Shown: piece by piece, positions 42,751-51,702 of the stretch
Numbering within the stretch: position 1 is the first letter of the stretch
Layout: every line of letters starts with the position of its first letter
Assembly: GCF_900096905.1 (NCBI RefSeq)
Contig: NZ_FMYI01000003.1
Coordinates: forward strand, 186,001-250,000
Direction: 5' to 3'
DNA from: Pelagirhabdus alkalitolerans
GTDB lineage: Bacteria > Bacillota > Bacilli > Bacillales > Amphibacillaceae
DNA: 64,000 bases
The notes under the pieces: generated by a model
The model's database searches: none
Told to the model about the DNA's origin: nothing
What the model saw: the letters and a program-made list of their open reading frames with translations, nothing else
Program-made: the position numbers and the translations under genes

Positions 42751-43770
42751 ATGCTATCAAACAGACAACTTTTGGTATTGCAAGTCATAATTGATGAGTT
42801 CATCGAAACAGCTCAGCCAATTGGCTCAAGAGCAATATCAAAAAAACAATCGGTCTCATTTAGTCCTGCTACGATCCGTAATGATATGGCGGATCTAGAA
42901 GAAATGGGTTTCATTGAGAAAACACACTCTTCATCTGGCCGTGTGCCGTCAGAAAAAGGGTATCGTTTTTATGTGGATCATTTACTATTGCCAGTTCATT
43001 TATCAGATCGTGATCAACGAACAATATCAAACTTATTTGATCAAGACTTAGTTGAGTTTGAGCAAGTTGTTCAAAAATCTGCCCATGTCTTATCTGATTT
43101 AACAAATTATACATCGATTATTTTGGGCCCAGAGGTTTATGAAACAACACTCAAGCAATTGCAAATTATTCACTTGTCGGAAACGACAGCACTTGCCATT
43201 CTTGTGACAAACACAGGCCATGTTGAACATCGGTCGTTTACTGTTCCTGAGAAGATAAAAGCCACTGATTTAGAGAAATTAGTCAACATTTTGAATGAAA
43301 GACTGATCGGTGTCCCAATCGTTCATCTTCACAAACAACTGCAAAAAGAATTGACAAGTGTACTCGATCGTTATGTCGATAATGTTGAAACGGCCTTTGA
43401 CTACTTAAAAAGTGCGCTGTTAGATCAACACCCAAACAATATATATTATGGCGGTGTGACCAACATTATGTTGCAACCTGAATTTAATGATGTGGAAAAA
43501 GTCCACTCATTATATTCATTAATGGAAAAAAACGATTTAATTGCGAATGTTTTACGAACAACTGGAGAGGGTATCCATATTTCTATTGGCCAAGAAAACA
43601 AAATCGATGAAATGCAAGACTGTAGTTTAATTACGGCCACGTACTCCTTGGCAGGCCAACAATTAGGGACGATTGCACTCCTTGGTCCTAAGCGGATGGA
43701 GTATTCGAGAGTTATTTCGTTAATTAATGTGTTATCAAATCAAATGACACGAACATTTAATGATTGGTAG
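42751..43770 (+). CDS. hrcA: Heat-inducible transcription repressor HrcA
   Basis: 339 residues. N-terminal winged helix (LLVLQVIIDEFIETAQPIGS, SPATIRNDMADLEEMGFIEK, THSSSGRVPSEKGYRFYVDH), a central GAF-like domain and a C-terminal dimerisation region ending ISLINVLSNQMTRTFND. AGAGGTGATC precedes the ATG. First gene of hrcA-grpE-dnaK-dnaJ, under its own CIRCE element. Confidence 0.97.
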   Translation: MLSNRQLLVLQVIIDEFIETAQPIGSRAISKKQSVSFSPATIRNDMADLEEMGFIEKTHSSSGRVPSEKGYRFYVDHLLLPVHLSDRDQRTISNLFDQDLVEFEQVVQKSAHVLSDLTNYTSIILGPEVYETTLKQLQIIHLSETTALAILVTNTGHVEHRSFTVPEKIKATDLEKLVNILNERLIGVPIVHLHKQLQKELTSVLDRYVDNVETAFDYLKSALLDQHPNNIYYGGVTNIMLQPEFNDVEKVHSLYSLMEKNDLIANVLRTTGEGIHISIGQENKIDEMQDCSLITATYSLAGQQLGTIALLGPKRMEYSRVISLINVLSNQMTRTFNDW

Positions 43771-43859
43771 AATTTATAAATTGATAATGGCTTTCGCCTA
43801 TGTTGATCATGAACTTTCATTTATAATGCGTGTTTTAAATAATAGGGGGTGACCTTTAA

Positions 43860-44417
43860 ATGAGTGAAGAAAATCGCGAAGAAGTAATTGAAGAGGTCGA
43901 AGAAGTTGAAGAAGCTGAACAAGAACTTGTTAGTGATACTGATGAGCAAAAAGAAGAAGCAGAAGAGATCTCAGAACTCGACCAAGTAAAAAAAGAAAAA
44001 GAAGACTTACAAGATAAGTACGTCAGACTACAGGCTGAATACGATAATTTCAGAAAACGAACTCAACGAGAAAAGGCAGCAGATTTAAAATATAAATCCC
44101 AATCTGTCGTTGAACAACTATTACCTGTAGTTGATAATTTCGAACGTGCTTTAGAAGCAAAACCAGATGATGACACCGTAACTACATTCTATGAAGGAAT
44201 GGAAATGATTTATCGCCAACTTGAACAAGTCCTCGAATCCGAGGGTGTAGAAGAAATTAAAACAGTTGGGGAAGCGTTTGATCCAAATGTGCATCAAGCA
44301 GTTTTACAAGTTGAAGATGACAACTATGATTCAAATGTAGTTGTTGAAGAAATGCAAAAAGGCTATCGTTTAAAAGACAGAGTCATAAGACCTGCAATGG
44401 TAAAAGTAAATCAATAG
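43860..44417 (+). CDS. grpE: Nucleotide-exchange factor GrpE
   Basis: 185 residues. A very acidic N-terminal tail (about 1-45), a long coiled-coil (about 45-110, with YVRLQAEYDNFRKRTQREKA), and the C-terminal beta domain (GEAFDPNVHQAVLQVEDD, EEMQKGYRLKDRVIRPAMVK). It releases ADP from DnaK. GGGGGTGACC precedes the ATG. 27 bp before dnaK. Confidence 0.96.
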   Translation: MSEENREEVIEEVEEVEEAEQELVSDTDEQKEEAEEISELDQVKKEKEDLQDKYVRLQAEYDNFRKRTQREKAADLKYKSQSVVEQLLPVVDNFERALEAKPDDDTVTTFYEGMEMIYRQLEQVLESEGVEEIKTVGEAFDPNVHQAVLQVEDDNYDSNVVVEEMQKGYRLKDRVIRPAMVKVNQ

Positions 44418-44444
44418 AGAAGTAAATCGAAGGAGGAAATTAAA

Positions 44445-46268
44445 ATGAGTAAGATTATTGGAATTGACTTAGGAACAACAAATTCATGTGTATCTGTTAT
44501 GGAAGGTGGCGAAGCAAACGTCATCCCAAACCCTGAAGGTAATCGAACAACAGCTTCTGTTGTGTCATTTAAAAATGGTGAGCGTCAAGTTGGAGAAGTA
44601 GCAAAGCGCCAAGCTATTACAAACCAAAATACAATTCAGTCAATTAAAAGACACATGGGAACTGATTATAAAGTAGAAGTAGAAGGTAAAGAGTATACAC
44701 CTCAAGAAATATCAGCAATTATCTTACAATATATTAAATCATACGCTGAAGACTATCTAGGTGAAACAGTTGAAAAGGCTGTTATTACTGTACCGGCATA
44801 CTTCAACGATGCAGAGCGTCAAGCAACAAAAGATGCTGGTAAAATCGCTGGCTTAGAAGTAGAGCGTATTATTAACGAACCAACAGCTGCTGCACTTGCT
44901 TATGGTATCGATAAAGGTGACCAAGACCAAACAGTTCTTGTCTATGACCTTGGTGGTGGTACATTTGACGTATCGATCCTAGACATTGGCGACGGTACAT
45001 TTGAAGTCGTTGCAACAGCAGGTGATAACCGCTTAGGTGGTGACGACTTTGACCAAGTCATCATCGATCATATGGTGAAAGAATTCAAGAAAGAAAACGG
45101 TATTGATTTATCACAAGATAAAATGGCTCTTCAGCGTCTAAAAGATGCAGCTGAAAAAGCGAAAAAAGATTTATCTGGTGTGGGTCAAACGCAAATCTCA
45201 TTACCATTTATTACGGCAGGCGATGCAGGTCCATTACACTTAGAAATGACACTAACCCGTGCGAAATTCGATGAATTATCAACTGAATTAGTCGAACGTA
45301 CAATGGGGCCAACGCGTCAAGCACTTAAAGATGCTGGTTTTAAAGCATCTGACATTAATAAAGTGTTACTTGTAGGTGGTTCAACACGTATTCCAGCTGT
45401 ACAAGAAGCAATCAAGAAAGAAATTGGTCAAGAGCCATCTAAAGGTGTTAACCCAGACGAAGTTGTAGCACTAGGTGCCGCGATTCAAGGTGGCGTTTTA
45501 CAAGGTGATGTTAAAGATGTTGTCTTACTAGACGTTACGCCTCTATCATTAGGTATTGAAACAATGGGTGGTGTGACTACTAAATTAATTGAACGCAATA
45601 CGACCATTCCAACAAGTCATTCACAAGTATTCTCAACAGCTGCTGATAATCAAACAGCAGTAGACATCCATGTCTTACAAGGTGAACGTGAAATGGCGCA
45701 AGATAATAAAACACTCGGACGTTTCCAATTAACAGATATTCCACCAGCACCACGTGGCGTACCTCAAATTGAAGTATCATTTGATATTGATTCAAACGGT
45801 ATTGTGAACGTGCGTGCTAAAGATTTAGGTACAAATAAAGAACAATCCATCACAATCAAGTCTTCTTCTGGACTTTCAGATGAAGAAGTTGAACAAATGG
45901 TGAAAGATGCAGAAGAAAATGCAGAAGAAGATAAGAAGCGTCGTGAAGAAATTGACTTGCGCAACGAAGCGGATCAACTTGTATTCCAAACAGATAAAGT
46001 CATCAAAGATTTAGGCGAACAAGTGACAGATGAAGAAAAACAAAAAGCTGAATCAGCTAAAGACGAGCTAAAAGAAGCGCTAGAAGGCGACGATACAGAA
46101 GCAATTAAGACAAAGAAAGAAGCGCTTGAACAAGAAGTTCAAACATTATCTATGAAACTGTATGAGCAAGCACAACAAGCTCAAGGCGGCGAGGAACAAC
46201 AGGCAAAACCTGAAGATGATGTCGTCGATGCAGATTATGAAGAAGTAGATGATGAAGAGGACAAATAA
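44445..46268 (+). CDS. dnaK: Chaperone DnaK (Hsp70)
   Basis: 607 residues. ATPase domain (1-360: IIGIDLGTTNSCVSVMEGGE, VYDLGGGTFDVSILDIGDG, VLLVGGSTRIPAVQEAI), the linker DVVLLDVTPLSLGIETMGG, the substrate-binding domain and helical lid, ending in an acidic tail (EDDVVDADYEEVDDEEDK). The ATPase domain lacks the short insertion of Gram-negative DnaK, as usual in Firmicutes. GGAGGAAATT precedes the ATG. A hairpin lies between dnaK and dnaJ. Confidence 0.98.
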   Translation: MSKIIGIDLGTTNSCVSVMEGGEANVIPNPEGNRTTASVVSFKNGERQVGEVAKRQAITNQNTIQSIKRHMGTDYKVEVEGKEYTPQEISAIILQYIKSYAEDYLGETVEKAVITVPAYFNDAERQATKDAGKIAGLEVERIINEPTAAALAYGIDKGDQDQTVLVYDLGGGTFDVSILDIGDGTFEVVATAGDNRLGGDDFDQVIIDHMVKEFKKENGIDLSQDKMALQRLKDAAEKAKKDLSGVGQTQISLPFITAGDAGPLHLEMTLTRAKFDELSTELVERTMGPTRQALKDAGFKASDINKVLLVGGSTRIPAVQEAIKKEIGQEPSKGVNPDEVVALGAAIQGGVLQGDVKDVVLLDVTPLSLGIETMGGVTTKLIERNTTIPTSHSQVFSTAADNQTAVDIHVLQGEREMAQDNKTLGRFQLTDIPPAPRGVPQIEVSFDIDSNGIVNVRAKDLGTNKEQSITIKSSSGLSDEEVEQMVKDAEENAEEDKKRREEIDLRNEADQLVFQTDKVIKDLGEQVTDEEKQKAESAKDELKEALEGDDTEAIKTKKEALEQEVQTLSMKLYEQAQQAQGGEEQQAKPEDDVVDADYEEVDDEEDK

Positions 46269-46289
46269 ATAAAAATTGCTAGGTTGATA

Positions 46290-46328
46290 CAAAGTCAAAG
46301 TCAGGTATACCTTGACTTTGACTTTTGT
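46290..46328 (+). terminator. Intercistronic hairpin between dnaK and dnaJ
   Basis: AAAGTCAAAGTCAGG pairs with CCTTGACTTTGACTTT with a one-base bulge and a four-base loop. Only a short T-run (TTTTG) follows, so it could terminate part of the transcripts or protect the upstream mRNA, giving more dnaK than dnaJ product. Confidence 0.6.
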
Positions 46329-46425
46329 CCTGTTTAAGCCAGGTGTTAGAAAGAAATGTTGAGGTTCAAAACGTATTAATGTTATGATTAACGTTATGTA
46401 CTAAAAGAGACGGGAGTGAGACGTC

Positions 46426-47547
46426 ATGAGTAAACGTGATTATTATGATATATTAGGTGTCGATAAAGGGGCGTCAAAAGACGAAATAAAAAAAGCCTAT
46501 CGAAAATTGGCACGAAAATATCACCCTGATGTCAGTGAAGAAGAAAATGCATCAGATAAATTTAAAGAAGCAAAAGAAGCATATGAAGTCTTAAGCGATG
46601 ATCAAAAACGTGCCCAATATGACCAATTCGGTCATGATGGCCCACAAAGTCAATTTGGTGGTGGCGGATTTGGTGGCCAAGACTTCGGAGGCTTTGGTGA
46701 CATCTTTGATATGTTCTTTGGTGGTGGCGGTCGTCGCGATCCAAATGCACCAAGACAAGGGAATGACCTACAATATACGATGGTTTTAGAATTTGAAGAA
46801 GCCATATTCGGTAAAGAAACCGATATTCATATCCCGCGTGAAGAAACATGTGAAACATGTAGCGGTTCAGGAGCAAAACCAGGTACACAACCTGAGACGT
46901 GTCAACATTGTCAAGGTAGTGGCCAACTAAATGTTGAGCAAAACACACCATTCGGTCGAGTGGTTAATAAACGTGTATGTCATCACTGTAATGGTACTGG
47001 AAAAGATATAAAAGATAAATGTACGACATGTCAAGGTAACGGAAAAGTGAAAAAACAAAAGAAAATCCATATCAGTATTCCAGCAGGTATTGATGACGGT
47101 CAACAAATCCGAGTGGCTGGACAAGGTGAGCCAGGCATAAATGGTGGACCATCAGGTGATTTATATGTTGTCGTTCAAGTGAAGCAGCATGAATTTTATC
47201 AACGTGATGGTGATCACATTTTTTGTGAAATGCCACTTACGTATACGCAAGCAGCTCTTGGTGATGAAATTGAGGTGCCAACTGTTCACGGAAAAGTGAA
47301 ATTAAAAATTCCAGCCGGAACCCAAACAGGCAAAACGTTCAGACTGAAAAGCAAAGGGGCTCCAAATGTACGTGGATATGGTCATGGAGATCAGCATGTT
47401 CGTATGCGTGTCATTACACCGACAAACTTATCTGAGCGTCAAAAAGAGTTGCTTCGTGAATTCAATGACTTAGGTGGAAATGAACCACTTGATGAGCATG
47501 AAGATTCGTTTTTTAGTCGAGTGAAACGAGCCTTCAAAGGTGAGTAG
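46426..47547 (+). CDS. dnaJ: Co-chaperone DnaJ (Hsp40)
   Basis: 373 residues. J domain (1-70, with the HPD motif in ARKYHPDVSEEE), a Gly/Phe-rich linker (GGGGFGGQDFGGFGDIFDMF), a zinc-finger region with four CxxCxGxG repeats (CETCSGSG, CQHCQGSG, CHHCNGTG, CTTCQGNG), and two C-terminal substrate-binding domains. It stimulates DnaK ATPase. It starts 157 bp after dnaK, behind a GGGAGTGAG site. Confidence 0.97.
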   Translation: MSKRDYYDILGVDKGASKDEIKKAYRKLARKYHPDVSEEENASDKFKEAKEAYEVLSDDQKRAQYDQFGHDGPQSQFGGGGFGGQDFGGFGDIFDMFFGGGGRRDPNAPRQGNDLQYTMVLEFEEAIFGKETDIHIPREETCETCSGSGAKPGTQPETCQHCQGSGQLNVEQNTPFGRVVNKRVCHHCNGTGKDIKDKCTTCQGNGKVKKQKKIHISIPAGIDDGQQIRVAGQGEPGINGGPSGDLYVVVQVKQHEFYQRDGDHIFCEMPLTYTQAALGDEIEVPTVHGKVKLKIPAGTQTGKTFRLKSKGAPNVRGYGHGDQHVRMRVITPTNLSERQKELLREFNDLGGNEPLDEHEDSFFSRVKRAFKGE

Positions 47548-47572
47548 TTTTAAACTTTAAAGAAATGAGTTG

Positions 47573-48529
47573 ATGATCTTGAAATGGTCTGAATTGTGTG
47601 TTCATACGACGAATGAAGCAATTGAACCGATATCTAATCTAATGCATGAAGCAGGAGCAAGTGGTGTAGTGATTGAAGATGTCCTCGATTTTGCCAAAGA
47701 ACGACCGGATACATTTGGTGAAATGTATGAGTTAGATCCGAATGATTATCCAGAAGAAGGCGTCATATTAAAGGCATATTTACCTGTAAATAGTTCTTTA
47801 AAGGATACAGTCGATCAGATAAAACAAGCGATCAATCATTTAGTAACGTACGGTATTAATATTGGACACAATCAATTAACAGTGAATGAAGTGAATGAAG
47901 AAGACTGGGCAACAGCATGGAAAAAGTATTATAAACCAGTCAAAGTATCAAATAAAATTACCATTACACCTACTTGGGAAGATTATCAAAAAGTGTCATC
48001 TGATGAAGTAATTGTTGAATTAGACCCTGGTATGGCATTTGGCACAGGAACGCATCCGACAACGGTATTAAGTATGCAAGCATTAGAGAAATACTTGCAA
48101 AAAAGTCAAACGGTTATCGATGTGGGAACGGGATCTGGTGTTTTAAGTATAGCATCTGTCTTACTCGGAGCTGACCAAGTCTACGCATATGATTTAGATG
48201 ATGTAGCTGTCACAGCCGCTAAAATGAATGTCGACTTAAATGATGTGTCATCACAAGTTAAGGTTGAGCAAAACAACTTATTAAATGATGTGACGATTCA
48301 ACCGGATGTTATGGTTGCTAATATACTTGCAGAAATTATTTTAAAGTTCGAAAAAGATGCTTATCGATTGTTAAAACCAGGTGGTGTGTTTATAAGCTCT
48401 GGTATTATTAAACAAAAGAAAGATGATGTTAAACAAGCTTTAATTGATGCAGGTTTTGAGATTTTGGAAGTCAATCAAATGGAAGACTGGATTGCGATCG
48501 TTGCCAAAAAAACTGAAGAGGTTTCCTAA
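47573..48529 (+). CDS. prmA: Ribosomal protein L11 methyltransferase
   Basis: 318 residues. N-terminal L11-recognition domain (KWSELCVHTTNEAIEPISNL, HEAGASGVVIEDVLDFA), catalytic SAM domain with DPGMAFGTGTHPTTVLSMQA, VIDVGTGSGVLSIASVLLG and MVANILAEIILKF. It trimethylates L11. ATG at 47573 is used; TTG at 47579 would give MKWSEL, the family start in B. subtilis, and is equally plausible. The ribosome site is weak. 25 bp after dnaJ. Confidence 0.94.
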   Translation: MILKWSELCVHTTNEAIEPISNLMHEAGASGVVIEDVLDFAKERPDTFGEMYELDPNDYPEEGVILKAYLPVNSSLKDTVDQIKQAINHLVTYGINIGHNQLTVNEVNEEDWATAWKKYYKPVKVSNKITITPTWEDYQKVSSDEVIVELDPGMAFGTGTHPTTVLSMQALEKYLQKSQTVIDVGTGSGVLSIASVLLGADQVYAYDLDDVAVTAAKMNVDLNDVSSQVKVEQNNLLNDVTIQPDVMVANILAEIILKFEKDAYRLLKPGGVFISSGIIKQKKDDVKQALIDAGFEILEVNQMEDWIAIVAKKTEEVS

Positions 48530-48530
48530 T

Positions 48531-49283
48531 ATGCAACGCTATTTTATTGATCCTACCAGTTGGAATGAAGACACAGTCGTTATATCAGGAAACGATGCAC
48601 ATCATATTAAGAATGTGATGCGTATGTCAGAAGGTGAAAGTGTCATTTGTGTAAATGTAAAGGCACAAGTCACAGCTGAATGTTGCATTACTAATATTAA
48701 GGATGATGTGACGTTAACGGTTTTAAATTATCAAAACGAGGCTGTAGAGCTACCTGTTCACGTGACGATTGCTCAAGGTTTGCCTAAGGGTGAAAAATTG
48801 GAATCCATTGTACAAAAGTCGACTGAACTTGGTGTAGATAGGATTGTCCCTTTTGAAGCAGATCGTTCGATTGTGAAATGGGATTATAAAAAGAAAAAGA
48901 AAAAACAAGATCGCCTCGTGAAAATATCAAAAGAAGCAGCTGAACAATCCCACCGATCCTACTTGCCAACCATTTCACCGGTGACATCTTTTTCTGATGT
49001 TTTAGCAATTCTTGATGATTACGATCATGTATTGGTTGCACATGAAGACACCACAAGACAGATTGAGGCTAAGAGGTTAAGTTATTATTTTTCATTATTC
49101 AAACCAGATGATAAGATAATGTGCGTGATCGGCCCAGAAGGTGGTATATCAGAAGGTGAAATAGAAGCGTTACAAGAAGCGAAAGTAAAGCCCATTCGCT
49201 TGGGCAGAAGAATCTTACGAACTGAAACAGCAGCACTTTATTTTTTATCTGCTCTTTCGTATCATTTAGAAGAACAAGAATGA
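48531..49283 (+). CDS. rsmE: 16S rRNA m3U1498 methyltransferase
   Basis: 250 residues, SPOUT (knotted) methyltransferase. N-terminal PUA-like part (MQRYFIDPTSWNEDTVVISG, HHIKNVMRMSEGESVICVN), catalytic domain with LPKGEKLESIVQKSTELGVD, and the knot motif CVIGPEGGISEGEIEALQEA followed by LGRRILRTETAALYFLSAL. The frame is open upstream inside prmA, but ATG at 48531 with GAAGAGG gives the family start. One base separates it from prmA. Confidence 0.95.
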   Translation: MQRYFIDPTSWNEDTVVISGNDAHHIKNVMRMSEGESVICVNVKAQVTAECCITNIKDDVTLTVLNYQNEAVELPVHVTIAQGLPKGEKLESIVQKSTELGVDRIVPFEADRSIVKWDYKKKKKKQDRLVKISKEAAEQSHRSYLPTISPVTSFSDVLAILDDYDHVLVAHEDTTRQIEAKRLSYYFSLFKPDDKIMCVIGPEGGISEGEIEALQEAKVKPIRLGRRILRTETAALYFLSALSYHLEEQE

Positions 49284-49316
49284 TTAGAATTCTCACATTA
49301 AGGCTAAAACTTAAAG

Positions 49317-49345
49317 TTGACCTATTATAACCTGTATATTATAAT
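49317..49345 (+). promoter_or_regulatory. Strong sigma-A promoter of rpsU-yqeY
   Basis: TTGACC (49317-49322), a 17-bp spacer and a perfect TATAAT (49340-49345), about 70 bp before the rpsU start. Confidence 0.85.
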
Positions 49346-49377
49346 ACTAAGAGGCAATAGTTGTAGATACATATTGT

Positions 49378-49416
49378 CTAATTTAATTGTTAATGCTTCG
49401 GAGGGAGGGAAATTAG
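49378..49416 (+). promoter_or_regulatory. Inverted repeat flanking the rpsU ribosome-binding site
   Basis: CTAATTT (49378-49384) and AAATTAG (49410-49416) enclose the very strong ribosome site GAGGGAGGG (49401-49409), ending one base before the ATG. Paired, it would place the start region in a hairpin with a 25-nt loop. Regulation is inferred only. Confidence 0.35.
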
Positions 49417-49417
49417 C

Positions 49418-49591
49418 ATGTCAAACACAACTCGCGTTCGTAAAAACGAGTCTCTTGAAGATGCTCTTCGTCGCTTTAAACGCAGTGTATCAAAATCAGG
49501 TACAATATCTGAATATCGTAAGCGTGAATTTTATGAAAAACCTAGTGTTCGTCGTAAGAAGAAATCTGAGGCGGCTAGAAAACGTAAGTAA
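49418..49591 (+). CDS. rpsU: 30S ribosomal protein S21
   Basis: 57 residues, highly basic: MSNTTRVRKNESLEDALRRF, KRSVSKSGTISEYRKREFYE, then KPSVRRKKKSEAARKRK. This is the full-length Firmicute S21, which contacts the 16S rRNA 3' end near the Shine-Dalgarno helix. An extended GGAGGGAGGG site precedes the ATG. It has its own promoter and is followed by yqeY after 49 bp. Confidence 0.97.
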   Translation: MSNTTRVRKNESLEDALRRFKRSVSKSGTISEYRKREFYEKPSVRRKKKSEAARKRK

Positions 49592-49640
49592 TTTCAATGT
49601 GAGAAGCCCAGAGTTTCTTATGAAGAGGGTGTATAAGTAG

Positions 49641-50087
49641 ATGTCATTATTAGACCATCTGAACCAAGATATGAAACAAGCGATGCGAAATCGTGAAAAA
49701 CAGAAATTAAGTGTTATTCGCATGGTTAAAGCATCACTTCAAAATGAAGCGATCAAACTTGGTAAAGAAGAATTATCTGAGGAAGAAGAATTAACGGTTT
49801 TAGCACGTGAGCTAAAACAGCGAAAAGATTCCCTCCGTGAATTTGAAGAAGCTGGTCGTGAAGATCTTGTAGAAAACTTAAGGTTTGAAATAGATGTTTT
49901 ACAAGTATACATGCCAAAACAGCTAACAACTGAAGAGCTTGAAGAAATTGTGCTTGAAACCATTAAAGAAGTTAACGCAACTTCAAAGCAAGAAATGGGT
50001 AAGGTAATGGGTGCGCTCATGCCAAAAGTAAAAGGTAAAGCAGACGGAACAGAAGTGAAAACACTCGTTCAAAAGCATTTATCTTAA
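49641..50087 (+). CDS. yqeY: GatB/YqeY-domain protein
   Basis: 148 residues forming the two helical subdomains seen in the tail of GatB: LLDHLNQDMKQAMRNREKQK, LSVIRMVKASLQNEAIKLGK, LQVYMPKQLTTEELEEIV and GKVMGALMPKVKGKADGTEV. GatB uses this domain to contact tRNA; the free-standing protein has no settled role, but its constant linkage with rpsU suggests a translation link. GAAGAGGGTG precedes the ATG. Confidence 0.95.
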   Translation: MSLLDHLNQDMKQAMRNREKQKLSVIRMVKASLQNEAIKLGKEELSEEEELTVLARELKQRKDSLREFEEAGREDLVENLRFEIDVLQVYMPKQLTTEELEEIVLETIKEVNATSKQEMGKVMGALMPKVKGKADGTEVKTLVQKHLS

Positions 50088-50112
50088 CAACTCTTCATTG
50101 CTCCATAAAAAG

Positions 50113-50148
50113 AAATCCTCTGTCATCGTGTATGATGGAGGATTTTTT
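50113..50148 (+). terminator. Terminator of rpsU-yqeY
   Basis: AAATCCTC and GAGGATTT pair, with an inner TCAT/ATGA helix, followed by TTTTT. Confidence 0.8.
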
Positions 50149-50352
50149 GATCATTGTTTGCTATAAATTACTATATTTAATTAAATGTGGTAAAAAAACG
50201 CATCACTCTGGTAAGATGAATAAATTTAACGATAATGCTATTGAATAAATTAATGGAGTCAGTGCGAGATTTTTTTAAAATTATGTTAGAATAAGAAATG
50301 ACAAGATTTGTTTACTTATAATTCGTGTCTTGTAAAGGAGGTGGTGTATGTG

Positions 50353-51702
50353 ATGTATCGTTTGTTTAAAAGATTTGTATGTATTGCTGTCATTTTCATT
50401 GCCACTGGTTTTTTATTGAGTGATTCTACTACTCATGCAGAATCACAAGATGAAGGTGATGGTCAACTCGTCCATGTTATTCCGATAGAAAAGGAAGTTG
50501 AGCGAGGGCTAGAGGCTTTTTTAAGACGAACAACTAGTGAAGCGGCTGAGGAAAATGTCGATCATATTATTTTTGAGATTAATACACCTGGCGGAAGAGT
50601 CGATGCAGCCAATAACATTGGTGCTTTGTTGCAAGGTGTTGATATTCCAATGACTGCTTACATAAGAAGTCAAGCGCTCTCAGCGGGGTCTTATATAGCA
50701 CTTTTTTCTGATCAGATTTATATGAATCCTCAAGCAACAATGGGAGCGAGTGGCGTTGTAACAGGTGATGGTACGGCAGCTGATGATAAGGCACAGTCAT
50801 ATTGGATTGAAGCAATGGGAAGTGCTGCTGAGGCTAAAGGGAGAGATCGTCTCTATGCTGAAGCGATGGCTAATGCCGATATCGACTTACCAGAATATAA
50901 TGCACCTTCTGGATCATACTTAACTTTAGGGCCTGCTTCTGCTCTTGAGGTAGGTTACTCTGAAGGCACGGTAAATCACCGAACTGAGTTACTAGAAGAA
51001 TTAGGTTTGGCTAATGCAACCGTTGAGGAGATTGAAGTGACAATTGCAGAAGAAGTCGCTCGCTTTTTAACAAACTCCGCAGTTGTATCTATTTTACTTT
51101 CACTCGCGGGTCTTGGTTTGATTCTTGAACTTTACTCACCAGGATTTGGTGTAGCGGGGTCAGTCGGTGTTTTATCAATCTTACTCTTTTTCTATGGACA
51201 CACTATTGCTGGCTTTGCTGGTCAAGAAGCCTTTATCTTGCTAATTCTTGGGATTGGTTTGATTGTGGCTGAATTTTTTGTCCCAGGCGGTATTTTAGGT
51301 GGGTTAGGTGCCCTTGGTGTGTTAGGTTCACTTTTTATGGCAACGCCAAATCCACGCCAATTAAGCATTAGTCTTTTAATTGCACTAATCATTACAATTG
51401 GAGTGGCAATCTATTTATTCCAAAGAATAGGTCTTGAAAAAGGTGTGTTTAAATATATTATTTTAAACGATTCTGAAACACCAGAAAGAGGTTATATATC
51501 CAATCAAAATCGTCATGAGTTAACACATCAAACAGGTACAACGCTTACACCACTGCGACCAGCTGGTACAGCATTGATCAATGGAGAGCGATTAGATGTT
51601 GTGTCGGAAGGGAACTTTATTGCTCGGGATCAACAAATAACAGTAGAAAAAGTTGCAGGATCACGAATTGTTGTAAGAGAACGAAAAGAGGAGGATAACT
51701 AA
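50353..51702 (+). CDS. NfeD-family membrane serine protease homologue (YqeZ-like)
   Basis: 449 residues. A signal-anchor (FVCIAVIFIATGFLLSDS), a ClpP-class protease domain (about 30-220) with HIIFEINTPGGRVDAANNIG and the nucleophile Ser in ALSAGSYIALFSDQIYMNPQ, several membrane helices (about 235-370) and a C-terminal OB-fold NfeD domain (about 380-449). Long NfeD proteins are encoded beside flotillin-like proteins and modulate membrane organisation. ATG at 50353 is preferred over GTGs at 50344 and 50350. It shares one base with floA. Confidence 0.9.
   Translation: MYRLFKRFVCIAVIFIATGFLLSDSTTHAESQDEGDGQLVHVIPIEKEVERGLEAFLRRTTSEAAEENVDHIIFEINTPGGRVDAANNIGALLQGVDIPMTAYIRSQALSAGSYIALFSDQIYMNPQATMGASGVVTGDGTAADDKAQSYWIEAMGSAAEAKGRDRLYAEAMANADIDLPEYNAPSGSYLTLGPASALEVGYSEGTVNHRTELLEELGLANATVEEIEVTIAEEVARFLTNSAVVSILLSLAGLGLILELYSPGFGVAGSVGVLSILLFFYGHTIAGFAGQEAFILLILGIGLIVAEFFVPGGILGGLGALGVLGSLFMATPNPRQLSISLLIALIITIGVAIYLFQRIGLEKGVFKYIILNDSETPERGYISNQNRHELTHQTGTTLTPLRPAGTALINGERLDVVSEGNFIARDQQITVEKVAGSRIVVRERKEEDN

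Noticed and set aside
46562..46951. 129-codon minus-strand frame opposite dnaJ
   Set aside because: It is antisense to the Gly/Phe-rich and zinc-finger part of dnaJ; its His-rich translation reflects the codon pattern of the other strand.
50088..50352. Sigma-W promoter expected before the nfeD-floA cluster by analogy with B. subtilis
   Set aside because: No TGAAAC with a correctly spaced CGTA was seen; a TAGAAT at 50287 without a good -35 is not enough to call a promoter.
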